DNA of 64,000 nucleotides from contig WPIO01000251.1 of the NCBI GenBank assembly GCA_009760855.2, forward strand, positions 62,001 to 126,000, written 5' to 3'. Of this stretch, positions 22,344 through 33,577 are shown one piece after another (within the stretch, counting starts at the first letter, position 1; every line of letters begins with the position of its first letter). A model generated the notes under the pieces. That model saw nothing but the letters and a program-made list of their open reading frames with translations, was not told the DNA's origin and did not search any database. The translations under genes were made by a program, and so were the position numbers. Origin of the DNA: Cristatella mucedo (Eukaryota > Bryozoa > Phylactolaemata > Cristatellidae).

Positions 22344-23617
22344 TATGTATGTATGTATCTCCGTCAGTAACTCCACAAAGTCATAAAGACCATGTGGGTG
22401 TTACGCAGGAGAGTTTTACATAGCGCACTAACAGCCTAAGCGGCTTTCGGTACGCATTCGGTAGCCAACAGACTTCGTCTCACGCAACAAAGAGAAAGTG
22501 GGAAGCGTAGCAGAGTCAGGAGAGCAGTTGAGGTAGTCAGTAGCATAGAAGTAGCAGTTCAGGACCGCTGAAAAAGATGTGCCGTAGTCGGCAGTTGGAG
22601 AGTAGATGTCGTTGCGGAAGAATTGTGGAAGCGAGTTCCACAGTCTAGGACCTGCGGTGCTAAAGCTTTTGTCACCAACTGTCTTTAAGCGGAGGAATGG
22701 GACAGCTAATTTATTGTCCACACAGGACCTGAGGGTGCGAACAGGCTGAAACTGGTGCAGCAGTTCAGCTAGGTACGAAGGAGCCAAGCCGTGGCGGGCC
22801 TTGTGGGTCAGCATAAGAACTTTGCTCTGTATCCTTTGCTCCACCGGCAACCTTCCTAGCTCTTTCAGCTGAGGTGACACGAGCTCAAACCACTGGGACT
22901 TGAAGACCAGCCTTGCAGCCATATTCATAATCCGCTGTAGTGGCTTAATAGCTTTCTTTGGTAGCCCAGCCAAAAGGGAATTACAATAATCAAGCCGAGA
23001 CAGAACTAAAGAGCTAGTTAAATTTTTTACAAGCCACTGTGGGAGACAGCTTCGAATCTTGGATGGGGATCGGATGTGATGGCTAGCTGTAGAGGCAGTC
23101 TTCTGAATGAAGCTTTTGAAATTGAGGCAGCTGTCGAACACGACACCTAGATTACGAGCACGTGGTGAAGGTCGCACAATAGCATCACCTATTAGAACGG
23201 CAAAGCCTTTTAATCCAGCCACACGCTTAGGGTGTCCTATGAGAAGCAGTTCGGTTTTATCGTCATTTAATTTCAGGAAGTTTTCAGACATCCAGGATCG
23301 AATATCGGCAAGGCAAGCATTCAGTTTCTCAGTTACTGCAGCAGATTCCGACGGTTTAAATGACAAATACAACTGAGTATCTTCAGCATAGAAGTGATAT
23401 CCTATTCCGTGGGCCTTAATCACTTTTCCCAGGGGTTGCGTATAAATGGAGAACAGCAAGGGACCAAGTACAGACCCTTGAGGGACTCCACAGGTGACCC
23501 TTCTCATGTTTGAGACCTGACCCCCACACGACACGGATTGAACACGATCAGAAAAGTATGACTTAAACCACGCCAGTGCTTCGTCTACCAGACCAATCGT
23601 TGTTCTCAATCGTTCAA
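22344..23617 (-). mobile_element. LINE-B, 5'-truncated, RT domain and 3' UTR
   Basis: Encodes RT from LVDEALAWFKSYFSDR through GVPQGSVLGPLLF, the catalytic box FYAEDTQLY (first Asp of YADD changed to Glu, so probably inactive), SWMSENFLKLNDDKTELL, ARNLGVVFDS, LDYCNSLLAGLP and LPVEQRI, on to a terminator near 22,428. The 3' UTR ends CTGACGGAGATACATACATA. The 404-codon open frame starts at TTG 23,642-23,640, and its first seven or so codons are translated LINE-A tail, so the frame is a fusion. The element sits inside a LINE-A tail with a GATA target duplication. It is the least damaged LINE-B RT in the window. Confidence 0.93.
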
Positions 23618-24930
23618 GATAAAGTGCCCTCAGAGAACTCAATTTATTTCTAGGTGCTTTACATTTTCTGCTAAGGGAAATGCAATTGAAAGGTGAGTAA
23701 TATCATGCTTGATAAGCAACATGAATAACATGGTTAGGGGTGACATGCACAGGGTCAGCATGCAAATGTGGTTAGTGGTAGCCTGCACAGAGTCAGCGCG
23801 CATAAGCACATGAACGACGAATCACAGGGACCCACTAAATGTTGTCCTAAATAAGTGTGTTCTTAAATTCTTTTTAAATGTTGTCAGGTCAGGGCATGTT
23901 CTGACGCAGGTCGGGATGGAGTTCCAGGCTTTGGGAGCAAACGAACTAAATGCACGGTCTCCGAAGGATTTAAGGTTGGTACGAGGTATTTGTAGACTGT
24001 TGGATTCCAAAAAGCTGGTTGCTTGGCCTAATGGGGGAGTATATCTGAGAGATAGGCTGGAGCCAAAAAAGGAAGTGACCTAAAAGTGAACGATAAAACA
24101 TTGAAGTCAATCCGTTGCTTGACTGGTAGCCAGTGCAGGTCGGCAAGAAGTGGAGTTATGCGGCAACTGCGACGCTCACGACAGACAGGCCTAGCTGCAG
24201 AGTTTTTCACCAGCTGCAATCGCCTGATCACACATGCCGGTAGGCCAGCAAGCAGTGAGTTGCAGAAGTCGAGACGGGATTCCACGAATGCATGGACCAA
24301 CTTGGACGTGGTATCCTTATCTAAACAAGCTCGAATTTTAGCAATGTTATGTAGCTGAAAGTAGGCAGATTTGGCTGTGGAGCTGATGTGGTCGTCTAGC
24401 GAGAGGTCACTTTGGAACATGAGACCTAGATTTCGTGCTGATTCAACAGGAGATATGCTGGCAGAGCCAATTTTGAGCGTCGGCCTTTCCAATCTCTGAA
24501 TCACATTGGGTTTGCCCATAACAATTAAGTTAGTTTTGTCATCGTTTAGTTTTAGAAAATGTGCTGCCATCCATGTGCAGATGTCATTAATGCATGCAGC
24601 AAGTGAGCTGAGAGAATTTGAGGTGCTCGAAGGTTGGGAGGGATCAAAGCAAAGATACAACTGAGTGTCATCCGCATAGAATTGAAAGCCTAGATTGTGC
24701 TTGGCAATCACATCAGCAAGAGGGTGAGTATAACCCGTGAAAAGAACCGGACCTAGCACTGAGCCCTGAGGTACTCCATATTTCAGAGGTACCTCCGATG
24801 GTCTTTGGCCATTCATGTCAATACTCTGGGGTGTCCCACTGAGATTGGACCTGAACCATTGCAGAGCAGTGCCATTGATACCCAGGCGAGATGAAAAGTG
24901 CTCTAGAAGAACTTTGTGATCGATAGTAAC
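23618..24930 (-). mobile_element. LINE-A, 5'-truncated, RT domain and 3' UTR
   Basis: LINE homology starts at TIDHKVLLEHFSSRLG near 24,930 and includes ALQWFRSNLSG, YGVPQGSVLGPVLF, an intact catalytic box FYADDTQLY, WMAAHFLKLNDDKTNLIVMG, SPVESARNLGLMF and the thumb region. LPHQAK has become LPH-stop at about 24,027, followed by a small deletion and frame change; SNSLQIPRTNLKSFGDRAFSS resumes at 24,010-23,822. The N-terminal 30 or so codons of the 336-codon open frame (24,928-25,038) are flanking DNA, not LINE. The 3' tail is split by LINE-B. Confidence 0.93.
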
Positions 24931-25039
24931 TTGGTACAGCAAGTAAATTGTAAGCGGTTTTATCAATAAACTTCTCCTTATATAGATCCTGGTTTCTCTA
25001 GCATGTAAAAGAAGGGCTCGGGCGATTTTTTGGGTCAAA

Positions 25040-26464
25040 TAGCTTTAAATGTATCATTTGTTAAAGTGGTAAGTCGGCTACATTTATTTTTTTGAATCAA
25101 ACTAACGTCCTTCTAATTAAAGTGGGGTACTATTCTATTCATAGGTAAGGAAATTAAAGTTTATATAAGCATACCATTTCATTTTAGCTGAATTTTTACA
25201 TGCTATGAAGTTGAGAAAATTAAAACCTACTTTCACTAAGCCATTAGAAACTGACAAGGTAATATATGTAAATACATTACTGTGAAAGCTTTGGTTACGA
25301 TCCAAGTGGTTCGTTACTAGAATTGGAGTCGAGCAAATTCCAACCACTGATTCGTACGTAAATCACACAGATGTCACTTAACTTATCTGTAGCTTTTTAA
25401 TTAGGTTTCCAATTTTTTAAGCCTTTGAGGCCATGGTCACTCAAATTTAATTTTCTGTTGTATTAAACATATTTTAACAGAAAAAATCATCAATGCTATT
25501 GAGACCGGAACTTTCCTCGGTGGTTTATCTGAAGCTGCTCCTAATTGTAACCATAAAGTTTAGTTCATATAATTCCTACCGTTTGTTGAGCTTCCCTAGA
25601 TAACTGAAGGCCTTTGTTATTCTAATTACTATAGAATTTCATAAGTTTAGCTACGCTCTAACTTGGTCTAATACATTGTAAGTGACTGAATCTACGTTAA
25701 ATAGTAATTATAAATTACCTTTTAATCGTGTGATCGCAGAAAAACTTCACAAAATTGAGAACCACTGCTTCGTGAGATATTAGGTGACTCATTATAGGCC
25801 TGAAATTATATTGGTTTGATAGGAAAAACTCTGACTAAAACGTAGGTGGTATGCGTGTCCCGTGTTGTCACAGTGGAATGTGCGCATAATTTCCAAAAGA
25901 TACTTGAAAAACCCTAATACAAAATTTGTATAGGCATTTTCCGGAGATTGCATCCTCTTACTTATATCTTTGCGGTGCACTTCGATACAAAAATGAAGAA
26001 TTAGTGAAATAAGCCCCTTAACATAGCATATATTCTGACCAAGAAACTTTAGCAAATAACGAATATAGCATATTGCCAGCCAGTTACTGCCCAAGCCCGA
26101 ATTTTCATATTTAGAAATCACTCCTGATCACTTTATATGTTATCATAGCACATTAACTAGAGTACTCTTTCCTAGGTAGAGCAGCATGGGGTTAAAGAGG
26201 CCAACAAACTTAGCTGGAAATGGACAAAAGTTGATATTACGAAATCCTAGTTTTCTACCTAATGCAATGCTTTAATAGTACAAGTAAGTCTTAAATTTGA
26301 ATTTAAGTATAATCTTGCGTTGAGTAAAAAATCCTATTCGGCATCATATATGGCTGTTGAGCCGATTTACACAAGAGGTTGCATTAAAATAATGGTGCAG
26401 AGTTATATAGCCATATATAGCAGACTCGTGCTGGTTAACTTTTTAACACCTACACACCAAGGCC
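25040..26464. other. Intronic sequence; nothing recognised
   Basis: Minus-strand ORFs of 70 (25,135-25,347) and 109 codons (25,792-26,121) show no known domain and lack paired consensus splice sites that I could match to the receptor phases. Confidence 0.5.
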
Positions 26465-26622
26465 TCACTGGTTTCGCCTGGTAGTTAAGTTGCTTGCTCA
26501 ACAAAGGGCAAGGTGAATGTATTTCAATGTCGAAGTCGTGTGCTTGACCCCCGTGGCATACGTCAAGCGCCTTAAGTGCTCTATAAATTAAACTCTCTTA
26601 GGCGCTATAAAATGACATATTT
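26465..26622 (+). mobile_element. SINE-1, diverged
   Basis: Head CGCCTGGTAGTTAAGTTGC (A-box-like), GTGTGCTTGACCCCCGTGGC (B-box-like), then CAAGCGCCTTAAGTGCTCTA and CTCTCTTAGGCGCTATAAAA, the LINE-A-like tail. Confidence 0.65.
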
Positions 26623-26944
26623 ATTCTATAAGGCTACTTACTGAGCTGTCTGCCCGATTAAATGCAACAGCGTTTTTATTGCGCATGCATGCATGCATGT
26701 AACGTGAAAACTGTGTCTAAATTACAAGAATTGCGCTCGATGGACTCTGAAAGCGAGAGTACTGTTCAGACAAAGAAGAATTGCATAAAGACTTTAGCAA
26801 CACCAACGCACGCAGGCAGCGAGTGTGTGTACCCTGACTGGAATAAATCACTGATTCAGATAAATTTTGCTACGTGAAATAACAAAATAGAGTTTTTTAA
26901 ATGCACAAGTATGACGACTCACATGCTTGCAATAATGCAGAGAC

Positions 26945-27128
26945 AACTGCTCTCCTGACTCTGCTATGCCTCCCACGTTCTCTTTGTTGCCTGAGATGAA
27001 GTCAGTTCGCTACCGAATGCGTACCGAAGGCTGCTTAGGCTGTGAGTGCGCTATACAAACCTCTCCTGTGTAGCACCCACATAGTCTCTACGGCTTTCTG
27101 GAGGTACATACGGAGACACATTATAAGT
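26945..27128 (+). mobile_element. LINE-B 3' end
   Basis: Reverse complement of the 3' end seen at 22,346-22,510 and 35,870-36,020: CTGCTCTCCTGACTCTGC, then CGAATGCGTACCGAAGGC, GTGCGCTATACAAAC, GTGTAGCACCCACATAG and CGGAGACACATTATA. Confidence 0.85.
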
Positions 27129-27254
27129 ATGCATGCATGATGCAAAGAACTACAGCCCTGCATATGATTATACGCTAATCACTATTACAAAGTTAATTGA
27201 ATCTTTGCCTATTTAACAGTCTTGACATTTAAAAAAAGGTTAGTTTATATAAAA

Positions 27255-27405
27255 GCCTTGTTTGAATAGTGGCAAATGACCACTTCTGGCTTCAATACGG
27301 CTTTGCAGTGCGCAATAAAGGCTCTCCTACTGCAGGACTCAATCCCGCGACTTAGGAAGTAAAGAAAGAGCACCTTTGCGCTAAGTTTCGGGGCTATAAG
27401 AAAAG
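27255..27405 (-). mobile_element. SINE-2 copy
   Basis: Minus strand: CTTAGCGCAAAGGTGCTC (A-box-like), GGGATTGAGTCCTGCAGTAG (B-box-like), then GCGCACTGCAAAGCC. Shares the post-B-box CTGCAGT...CACTGCAAG.. layout with copies near 29.9 and 52.5 kb. Confidence 0.55.
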
Positions 27406-28744
27406 CTCTTGTTGCTGTAAAAAAAAGATATCTTTAAGTAGGCAACAAAGTTTTTATTTCCTGCATTATTTACACACACGATCTGTTTCTTATGGTGTTA
27501 ATGAATTAACACCGGTCAGATACCTACGAGGTATTAAGATTCGTGGCATGCTAGTTTCCCCTTATTTTGTAACTACGGGGCTTGCCATCGTAGCAGCAAC
27601 TCCGGTGAAGAACCATCTTGCTTAGTCTCTATCGAAACCTGAACCCTTAAGATCATAGGCAGAGCCAGGATTTTCATCTAAAGGGCCAAGACCAACTCAA
27701 TTTTTTTATTTAGGGTGCAAGACGCTCAGTTATCAAAGACATCTACTACATCTATTACAAGAGTCTACCTGAACCTATGCCTCATTTACTGCTTATAAGA
27801 ACAAGGTCGCATGCACCCTCAGCTTTTTACTCACTACAGACTAACAAGATATTACTCCTGACAGCAAAAATTAGAGTTTACTATTGAGAAAAACAGCCAC
27901 ATAGTTCTTAAACTATCTTTTATTTCGTTAATGATTTGTATATGTATAGACATTTCCGAACTTGCATGCCACTAATCATTTGACTTTCTTCTTTTCGGAT
28001 GTATTTGAATTACCTCAAAAGAGATATTTTACTAGCATAGCATTTCATCAATCATATTATTACGACTGAATCAATAACTGAATCGGAAAGTCTATACCTC
28101 AGGGGAAATCCTCCATTACTTTTTAAACAGCCGTTTCTTCGTCTTGTTTCACAAAGACTACTTACCTTCTACAGACGATACCTACTGCCGTACTTCTGAG
28201 ATTATATTTATACGTCTACTACATCAAAATTATTTAAAATCTGATGCCAAAGCAACTATGTGAGAACCTGCAAATTATAACTATGCGCATTGGCTTCATA
28301 AGTGTGTCTCCAGTTTAATCTTTGTGTAATATTGATGTCTCCATTCAAATGAGATGATAAAAGATAATACACATATGCTCCCTAATTATGTCTGACTGAT
28401 TCCTGCTACTTGGCAAGTAAAACATTCAGGTTTCGGAGACACCGTAGACAAGTTGGCTCATGGTTTTTCCCACCATCAAATAGTATTCTGTATCTCACCA
28501 CTTTTGTGTGCTACAGCGTTGTAAGGAAAATGCTTTCAGCTAAATCGAAACTAGGTCATCAAGTTTTTCAGTCCAGAAAGTTCCACATGCCTCAGTACAC
28601 CACTTCTCACTGACATTCACTTGCTGCTTATCATGCAGCTTTATAATTCAGGGATCTACCTATCGCTTGTAGAAAATGACCCTGAGTAAACTCGGTGAAT
28701 AAATTAGAGAAGAAACTATTATAGTTGCTATTACTATATTTCGT
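27406..28744. other. Intronic sequence; nothing firm
   Basis: 27,660-27,730 (GGCAGAGCCAGGATTTTCAT) resembles the ends of short interspersed elements common in invertebrates, but boundaries cannot be set. A 20-base inverted repeat lies at 27,493-27,512. No gene seen. Confidence 0.4.
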
Positions 28745-29822
28745 TTCCTATAGAGCCATCGCAGAACTCGATCTATTTCTAGGCACTATGCATTTGCTGC
28801 AAAGGAAGCACGATCGAATGGTCAGTGGTAGCGTGTCCAATGACAAAAAGCATAACGAGATTAGATGCGACATGCACAGGGTAAGCATACAAATAAAGTT
28901 AGTGGCAGCATTTCCGGTTTCAGCACGCACAAGCACACAAAGGACGAAAACATCGGACCCACTAAATGTTTTGATGAATAGATGCGGTTTTAGTTTGTTT
29001 CTAAATGTGTTCAAGTCAGGGAATCTCGTTACGTCCGTCAGAGTTTCGAGCATTGGGAGCATACGAACTAAAGGCACAGTCTATAAAAGGATTTAAAGTT
29101 CATACGAGCTATAGGTTTACGACTAGATTCCGAAAAGAGGGTGGTAAGGTGCTCTTAGCTTACTGGGGAAGTAGGTCTGAAAGGTAGGCTGGAGCCAAAT
29201 AAGGAAGATACCTACAAGTAAGTGACAGAACCTTGAAGTAGATGTGATACTTGATTGGGAGCCAGTGCAGGTCGGCGAGCAGTATTGTGATTTGGAATCT
29301 GCGAGGCTCATGACAAAAAATCCCAGCTGCCGAGTTGTGCACCAATTCTAAGTATTTGATTGCTCAGGCAGGTAGACCAGCGAGCAGTGAGTTACATAAG
29401 TTGACGCGGGATATCACAAATGCATAACAACTTTGGATGCAATATCCCTGTTTCAGCAAGCCCGCGTATGTCAATGTTATAAAGCTGACAGTTGGAATAT
29501 TTGACTGTAGATCTAAGCTTGTTGTCTAGTGTAAGGTCAGTTTGGAACAGGACATCCAGATTTCGAACAAAGGCATAGTTATTCAATTTGAGAGAGCTGG
29601 CTTTTATCCATGTGCAGATTTCAGCTATACATGCAGCAGGGGAGTTGAGAGAATTGGACGGTCTGGGAGCCGGTAGAGATCAAAGCAAAAACTATGTGTT
29701 GTCTGTTTAGAACTAAAACCCTAGGCCTATATTGTGCTTTGCAGTCACATCAGCAAGATGAAGAGCATAAATTGAGAAAAAATGTGACCAGGCAAAGAGC
29801 CCTGATGTACTGCGTACTCCAA
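28745..29822 (-). mobile_element. LINE-A, old copy, RT C-terminus and 3' UTR
   Basis: Minus strand runs from the catalytic region (degraded) near 29,750 through the thumb and C-terminal domain (SFSGSD end near 28,940) into the 3' UTR ending near 28,752. Numerous frameshifts. It continues beyond a SINE-2 insertion at 29,985-30,125. Confidence 0.85.
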
Positions 29823-29824
29823 AG

Positions 29825-29965
29825 CCGTGATGGCATACTAGGTAGGGCTGTTGCTTTTCAGACCTCGGTCCAGAGATTGTATTTTCGAATCCTGCGGTGG
29901 GTAATCATTTATTTCCGCTGCAAGCGGTGATGATAGCATTTAAGGCTCTTCTACCACTGTACAAA
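29825..29965 (+). mobile_element. SINE-2 inserted in LINE-A
   Basis: TAGGGCTGTTGCTTTTCAGA, GTATTTTCGAATCCTGCGG (B-box-like), then TTTCCGCTGCAAGCGGTGAT. It separates two colinear parts of one LINE-A. No clear target duplication was found. Confidence 0.55.
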
Positions 29966-29984
29966 GAGAGGTCATTAAATGGCT

Positions 29985-30125
29985 GGTATTTTTATTTCAT
30001 CTGTTCCTCGAATAATCTTTGCCCGTTCATATCCTTTTTCAGGTACCTTCAACAAGAATAGGACCTACATCATTCAAGGACCGTTCGATTAATGCCCAGG
30101 CAAGAGGAGAGGTGGAAAGGAAGGA
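29985..30125 (-). mobile_element. LINE-A, upstream part of the 28.7 kb copy
   Basis: Minus strand covers the RT region before GVPQGS: CTCTTGCCTGGGCATTAATC corresponds to the SRLGI codons, and GGATATGAACGGGCAAAG to the SIDMNGQ codons. Confidence 0.7.
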
Positions 30126-31645
30126 AGTGATGATCACTAATGTTAAAAAGCGTCCGAAAAACTGAGCAAAACAAGCAAAGAGGCTCAACCAAAGTTTGAA
30201 TTCCTGAGAAGTTCGTTACGCATTAGAACCGATGCTACTCTGTTGAGTGATTAGCTCGCCAACAAGAGTAAAGCTAACTTACTAGGTTTTTAGCTTCAAC
30301 TTAACATTTCAGCTGGTCTTCCATAATTCGTTTCGGTGTCTTTGATAAGAATTCCAGAATGGAGTCCGCGCGGAATTTGTATAGATATTTTTTATCTAGT
30401 TTTTTTTCCTAAATAGTGGTATACTTACAGCCTTTTTTGAATAATGCAGAGACAAGGAAAAGGGCTGAAGACATAACTATTATGTTTTTGTGCATTGCAA
30501 AAATTCGCTCTCTTTAGTCACGATGCAGTTTACCTATTATTAGTAATAATATACTATTCTTAATGAAAATACTTCTGCAATTTTAGAATCCCCATATCTA
30601 AAAACTATAAGTAAATGGCTAGATTGCTGTACCAACTGTGACTTAGAAATTTGCTCAATTAATGTGAACCACAATGTTAAGACTTTTAAGGCCGACGAAG
30701 CTTTTTCATCTATTTTCAGATGCAGTAATACGGAATACTTTAATGCAATCTCTTGTTCAGCTATGTCCCTACAGCACTAATTACTATCCCTGTAGGATTG
30801 TAATGACACTCTAAGTTACTGACGCTTTCTTTTAGAATTTAGAATGTCTAACGTAATATCACGATTCTTAAGCAAATTAATTTTCTGCTACAGTTAGTGA
30901 AAATATTGTTTTCATTCCCTAACTTCCTCTTCAATGAATCTGAGCATCTCCCGCGCTTTTTTTATGGTATTAGTGAGCACCTTAACCTTAGAAGTCATAT
31001 TTCTATTGAGTTCAATATAAACACCACTCAGCAGTACAATCTGCCCAGTTTCTGTGGCTTCGCGTACTCATAGCCAGAATGACTGGAAATATATTTCACC
31101 TTTAAGATGCTTAAATTATTTATTTTAATTATTATTTCACTTATAATTCTGTCATAGACCAATGTAAATTGCACTGCCTTTTTTGCAAACCTAATAACAC
31201 TTTAAGTTACAGAACATCATTAAAGGTTGAGCAAGTGATATCAATTCTCACTTTGGCTGATTACGCATTTGTGAAGTTTGGATTGAACTTCGCAAATAGG
31301 CATAGTCCACATCAAAAAGCGGTAAAACAATCAAGCAGAAATGCCACAGGTGATGTAATTTAAAGCTGTGTTTAATATAGGTTATTTTTCTAATTTCTGT
31401 GGCCTCCGAGAAGAAGAAAAGCTAAACACTCACAGATAACAGAATACTTCAATTCCCGTGCCTCTCAGCTGTGCTTGAGCAGCTGAAAATTTTAATGGCC
31501 CTTGAAGAGTTTACTTATTCTTTCCTGCATCAAAATTTTGTTTCAAGTGGCAATAAAAGACAAATACTTTAGATAAAAACTAAAGCGTGCTAGCTTTAGT
31601 GTCTATTGTTTATGCGAGACTGACATTTTTGTTTGGTACACATAC
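30126..31645. other. Intronic sequence; nothing recognised
   Basis: AT-rich, no repeats I can name and no supported coding region. Confidence 0.5.
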
Positions 31646-31667
31646 CTGCTCAGATGTCTCCGACGAC
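31646..31667 (-). CDS. Receptor exon 4: 22-base microexon, juxtamembrane RRRRHLS
   Basis: A 22-base exon lies 117 bases downstream of exon 3. It has acceptor AACCTTTTTCCAG and donor GTATGTG. Joined to the C left by exon 3, it reads R-R-R-R-H-L-S and leaves AG to form the next Arg with exon 5. The product is a polybasic stop-transfer sequence directly after the transmembrane helix, which is what a type I membrane protein needs there. It enters in phase 1 and exits in phase 2; exon 5 requires phase 2. The match of function and phase is the evidence, since the exon is too short for homology. Confidence 0.65.
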
Positions 31668-31784
31668 CTGGAAAAAGGTTATTCAATTAGTAGTTAGATG
31701 AAAACAGACACTACCAAGAATTTAAACTACTCAAATGTGCATAAAGCTCCATTTGGAAAAATTAAATACTGAAAATCTACTTAC

Positions 31785-32162
31785 GAAGAATAACCGCAGC
31801 AATAACCAGACCAGCCGCCACTGTTAAAGCAGTTCCAACAGCAGGTAGCACCTTGATGAAAATTGTGTCATGTGAAGAAAGGTCTAAACCTAAATCAGTC
31901 TCTAAAGTCGTTGAATTTTCTATAGCAAGAAATGTGGTCGTGACACGCATACCAGTTTCAGGGTTAGTTGCAATGCACACAAAAGGTAGCCCGTGTACCA
32001 CCGTGAAAATTGTATAGATTGGCCCTTCAGCTGATGAAAACTCTTTAGTAACAGACCAATAATAATTGGCTCGTGGATGGCTCTCTATAAAAGAGCTGCA
32101 ATTAAGAACTGTTTTTCCTTCAGCAGTAGATATTTTAATAAACTTCTCTTTAGCATAGATAT
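31785..32162 (-). CDS. Receptor exon 3: Ig-like domain 3, stalk and transmembrane helix
   Basis: A 378-base exon between acceptor AAATTATTTTTAG and donor GTAAGTAG, phase 1 on both sides. Residues 208-333 of the model contain an Ig domain with a conventional core: KTVLNCSS (C229), YYWSV (W243) and GLPFVCIA (C270). A Ser/Thr-rich stalk with ENSTT follows, then a 22-residue hydrophobic segment (312-333) rich in Ala, Val, Leu and Ile, ending ...AAVIL with no charged residue. The next base begins the first Arg of the cytoplasmic basic cluster, completed in the microexon. This exon sets topology: Ig domains outside, C-terminus inside. Confidence 0.8.
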
Positions 32163-32324
32163 CTAAAAATAATTTAAAATGAAATTGCTAATAGCAATGC
32201 AAATACATCATTTATAAAACATCCAATAAGGAAAATCTCTAAAAAGGTACATTACATTTACCTTAATATGCCAGTAGATAATAATATTAGTTACTATCAG
32301 TAATAAAGATAATGACAGTTAATT

Positions 32325-32565
32325 TATATAGCACCCTAAGACAACTCAATTTCTCAATAAGCACTTTCAGATTTTGTAAATGAATCATGAATACCTACGT
32401 GGTCAGTGTTTACATGCAGTGTCAACAAGCTTAACATGGTTAGCGATAACATGTACGTAGCCAACATGTAAATATGGTAACTTTTAACATGCACAGCCTC
32501 AGCACGCATGAGCACGAACATAAAGCATCACAAGTACTCTCCAAACGCTGCTAGAAACCGGTGAA
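32325..32565 (-). mobile_element. LINE-A 3' UTR fragment
   Basis: Minus strand of the LINE-A 3' UTR: TATAGCACCCTAAGACAAC at the terminal end, GTTAGCGATAACATG and CAGCCTCAGCACGCATGAGC internally. Old and truncated. Confidence 0.75.
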
Positions 32566-32639
32566 TGTTTAGCTCGGATGGCTTAGGTATGTTGCTGCTC
32601 AGTAAGTCTTTAAGACAGTTGCAGTCCCCAACTATACAA

Positions 32640-32800
32640 TCAGGACGAGACTTTAGGTAGTAATAAAAATAATGATAATAATAGTAATTAAAAATAATAC
32701 ATTTTAAAAGAGCCCTGGTAGAACATGATTGATAGAACTTATTTTTTTCTAGGCACTTTATATATGCTGCAAAGAAAGCGTGGTCTAAGGATTGTTGGTA
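32640..32800 (-). mobile_element. LINE-A tail, minus orientation, joined to an inverted RT segment
   Basis: Starts with interrupted AAT repeats (ATT tail read on the other strand), then GAGCCCTGG..., TTTTTCTAGGCACTTTATA and GCTGCAAAGAAAGCG. At about 32,800 orientation flips to plus-strand RT sequence. Confidence 0.75.
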
Positions 32801-33577
32801 GCATCAGTGGGAGACTCCAAATTATTTATGTGAATGGACATACATCATTCAAGGAGCCTCTGAAGTATAGGGTACTTTGGGGCTCTGTGCTTGGTTTTTT
32901 TCAAATTTTTTTCATGACTTATACTCTCTTTTGCAGATCTGATTTCCAAGCACAATCTAGGCTTTCACTTCTACGCAGATGCCACTGAGTAATACCTTTG
33001 CTTGAATTCCTGCCAACCCGCTAGAATGTTGACTTTTCCCAACTCACTTACTGCATTTATTGACGACATCCGAATTTGGATGCATGAAACAATTCTTAAA
33101 TTAAATTTAAATAACACTAACTTACTAGCTATGTGCAAACCAAATGTGACTCCGAAATTTGAAAGGTTAACGCCCATAATTGGCCGTGCCAGCATATCTC
33201 CGGAGGAATCTGCACTAAATTTAAGTTTCATGTTCCAAAGGGACCTTTCAATAGACGACCACATCAGCTCCACAGTCAATTCTGCCTACTTTCATCTATA
33301 TAAAGTTGCTTAAATTCAGGCTTATTTAGACAGGGATAATACATCTAAATTTTTCCAAGCATTTGTGACATCCCGTCTCGACATATTTAGTTCACTGTTT
33401 TCTGGTCTACTAGCCTGGGCAATCAAGCACTGACATCTGTTGCAAAACTTTCCAGCTAGGCTTGTCCGACGTGAGTGTCCCAGTTGCCACATCGCACTAC
33501 TTCTTGCTGATTTGAACTGGCTCCCAGTCAAGCATTGCATTGACTTCAAGGTTTTGTCCCTCAACTCAAGGTCCTTC
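32801..33577 (+). mobile_element. LINE-A RT segment, opposite to the adjoining tail
   Basis: Plus strand from SGRLQ.I.VNG through LKYRVLWGSVLG (damaged GVPQGSVLG), a catalytic region reading FYADATE, DDIRIWMHETILKLNLNN, SPEESALNLSFMFQRDLSID and LLADLNWLPVKH. It stops at AAGGTCCTTCA, where a minus-oriented tail is inserted. The copy resumes at 34,005. Confidence 0.85.

Noticed and set aside
22428..23642. 404-codon minus ORF as a host gene
   Set aside because: It is LINE-B reverse transcriptase fused to LINE-A tail codons, starts at TTG, and has an altered catalytic box.
23107..24358. Plus-strand ORFs of about 90 codons opposite LINE RT (also at 49,023, 58,350 and 7,377)
   Set aside because: Antisense shadows of LINE ORFs; the same shadow recurs at each copy, so its apparent conservation is inherited from the LINE.
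24028..25038. 336-codon minus ORF as a complete protein
   Set aside because: The first 30 or so codons are flanking DNA; the rest is 5'-truncated LINE-A RT ended by a nonsense change.
25792..26121. 109-codon minus ORF considered as an extra cytoplasmic exon
   Set aside because: No flanking splice sites in phase 2, no recognisable motif, and not needed for frame continuity.
27660..27730. Terminal region of a small transposon (GGCAGAGCCAGGATTTT)
   Set aside because: Only one end is visible; no matching inverted end or target duplication was found.
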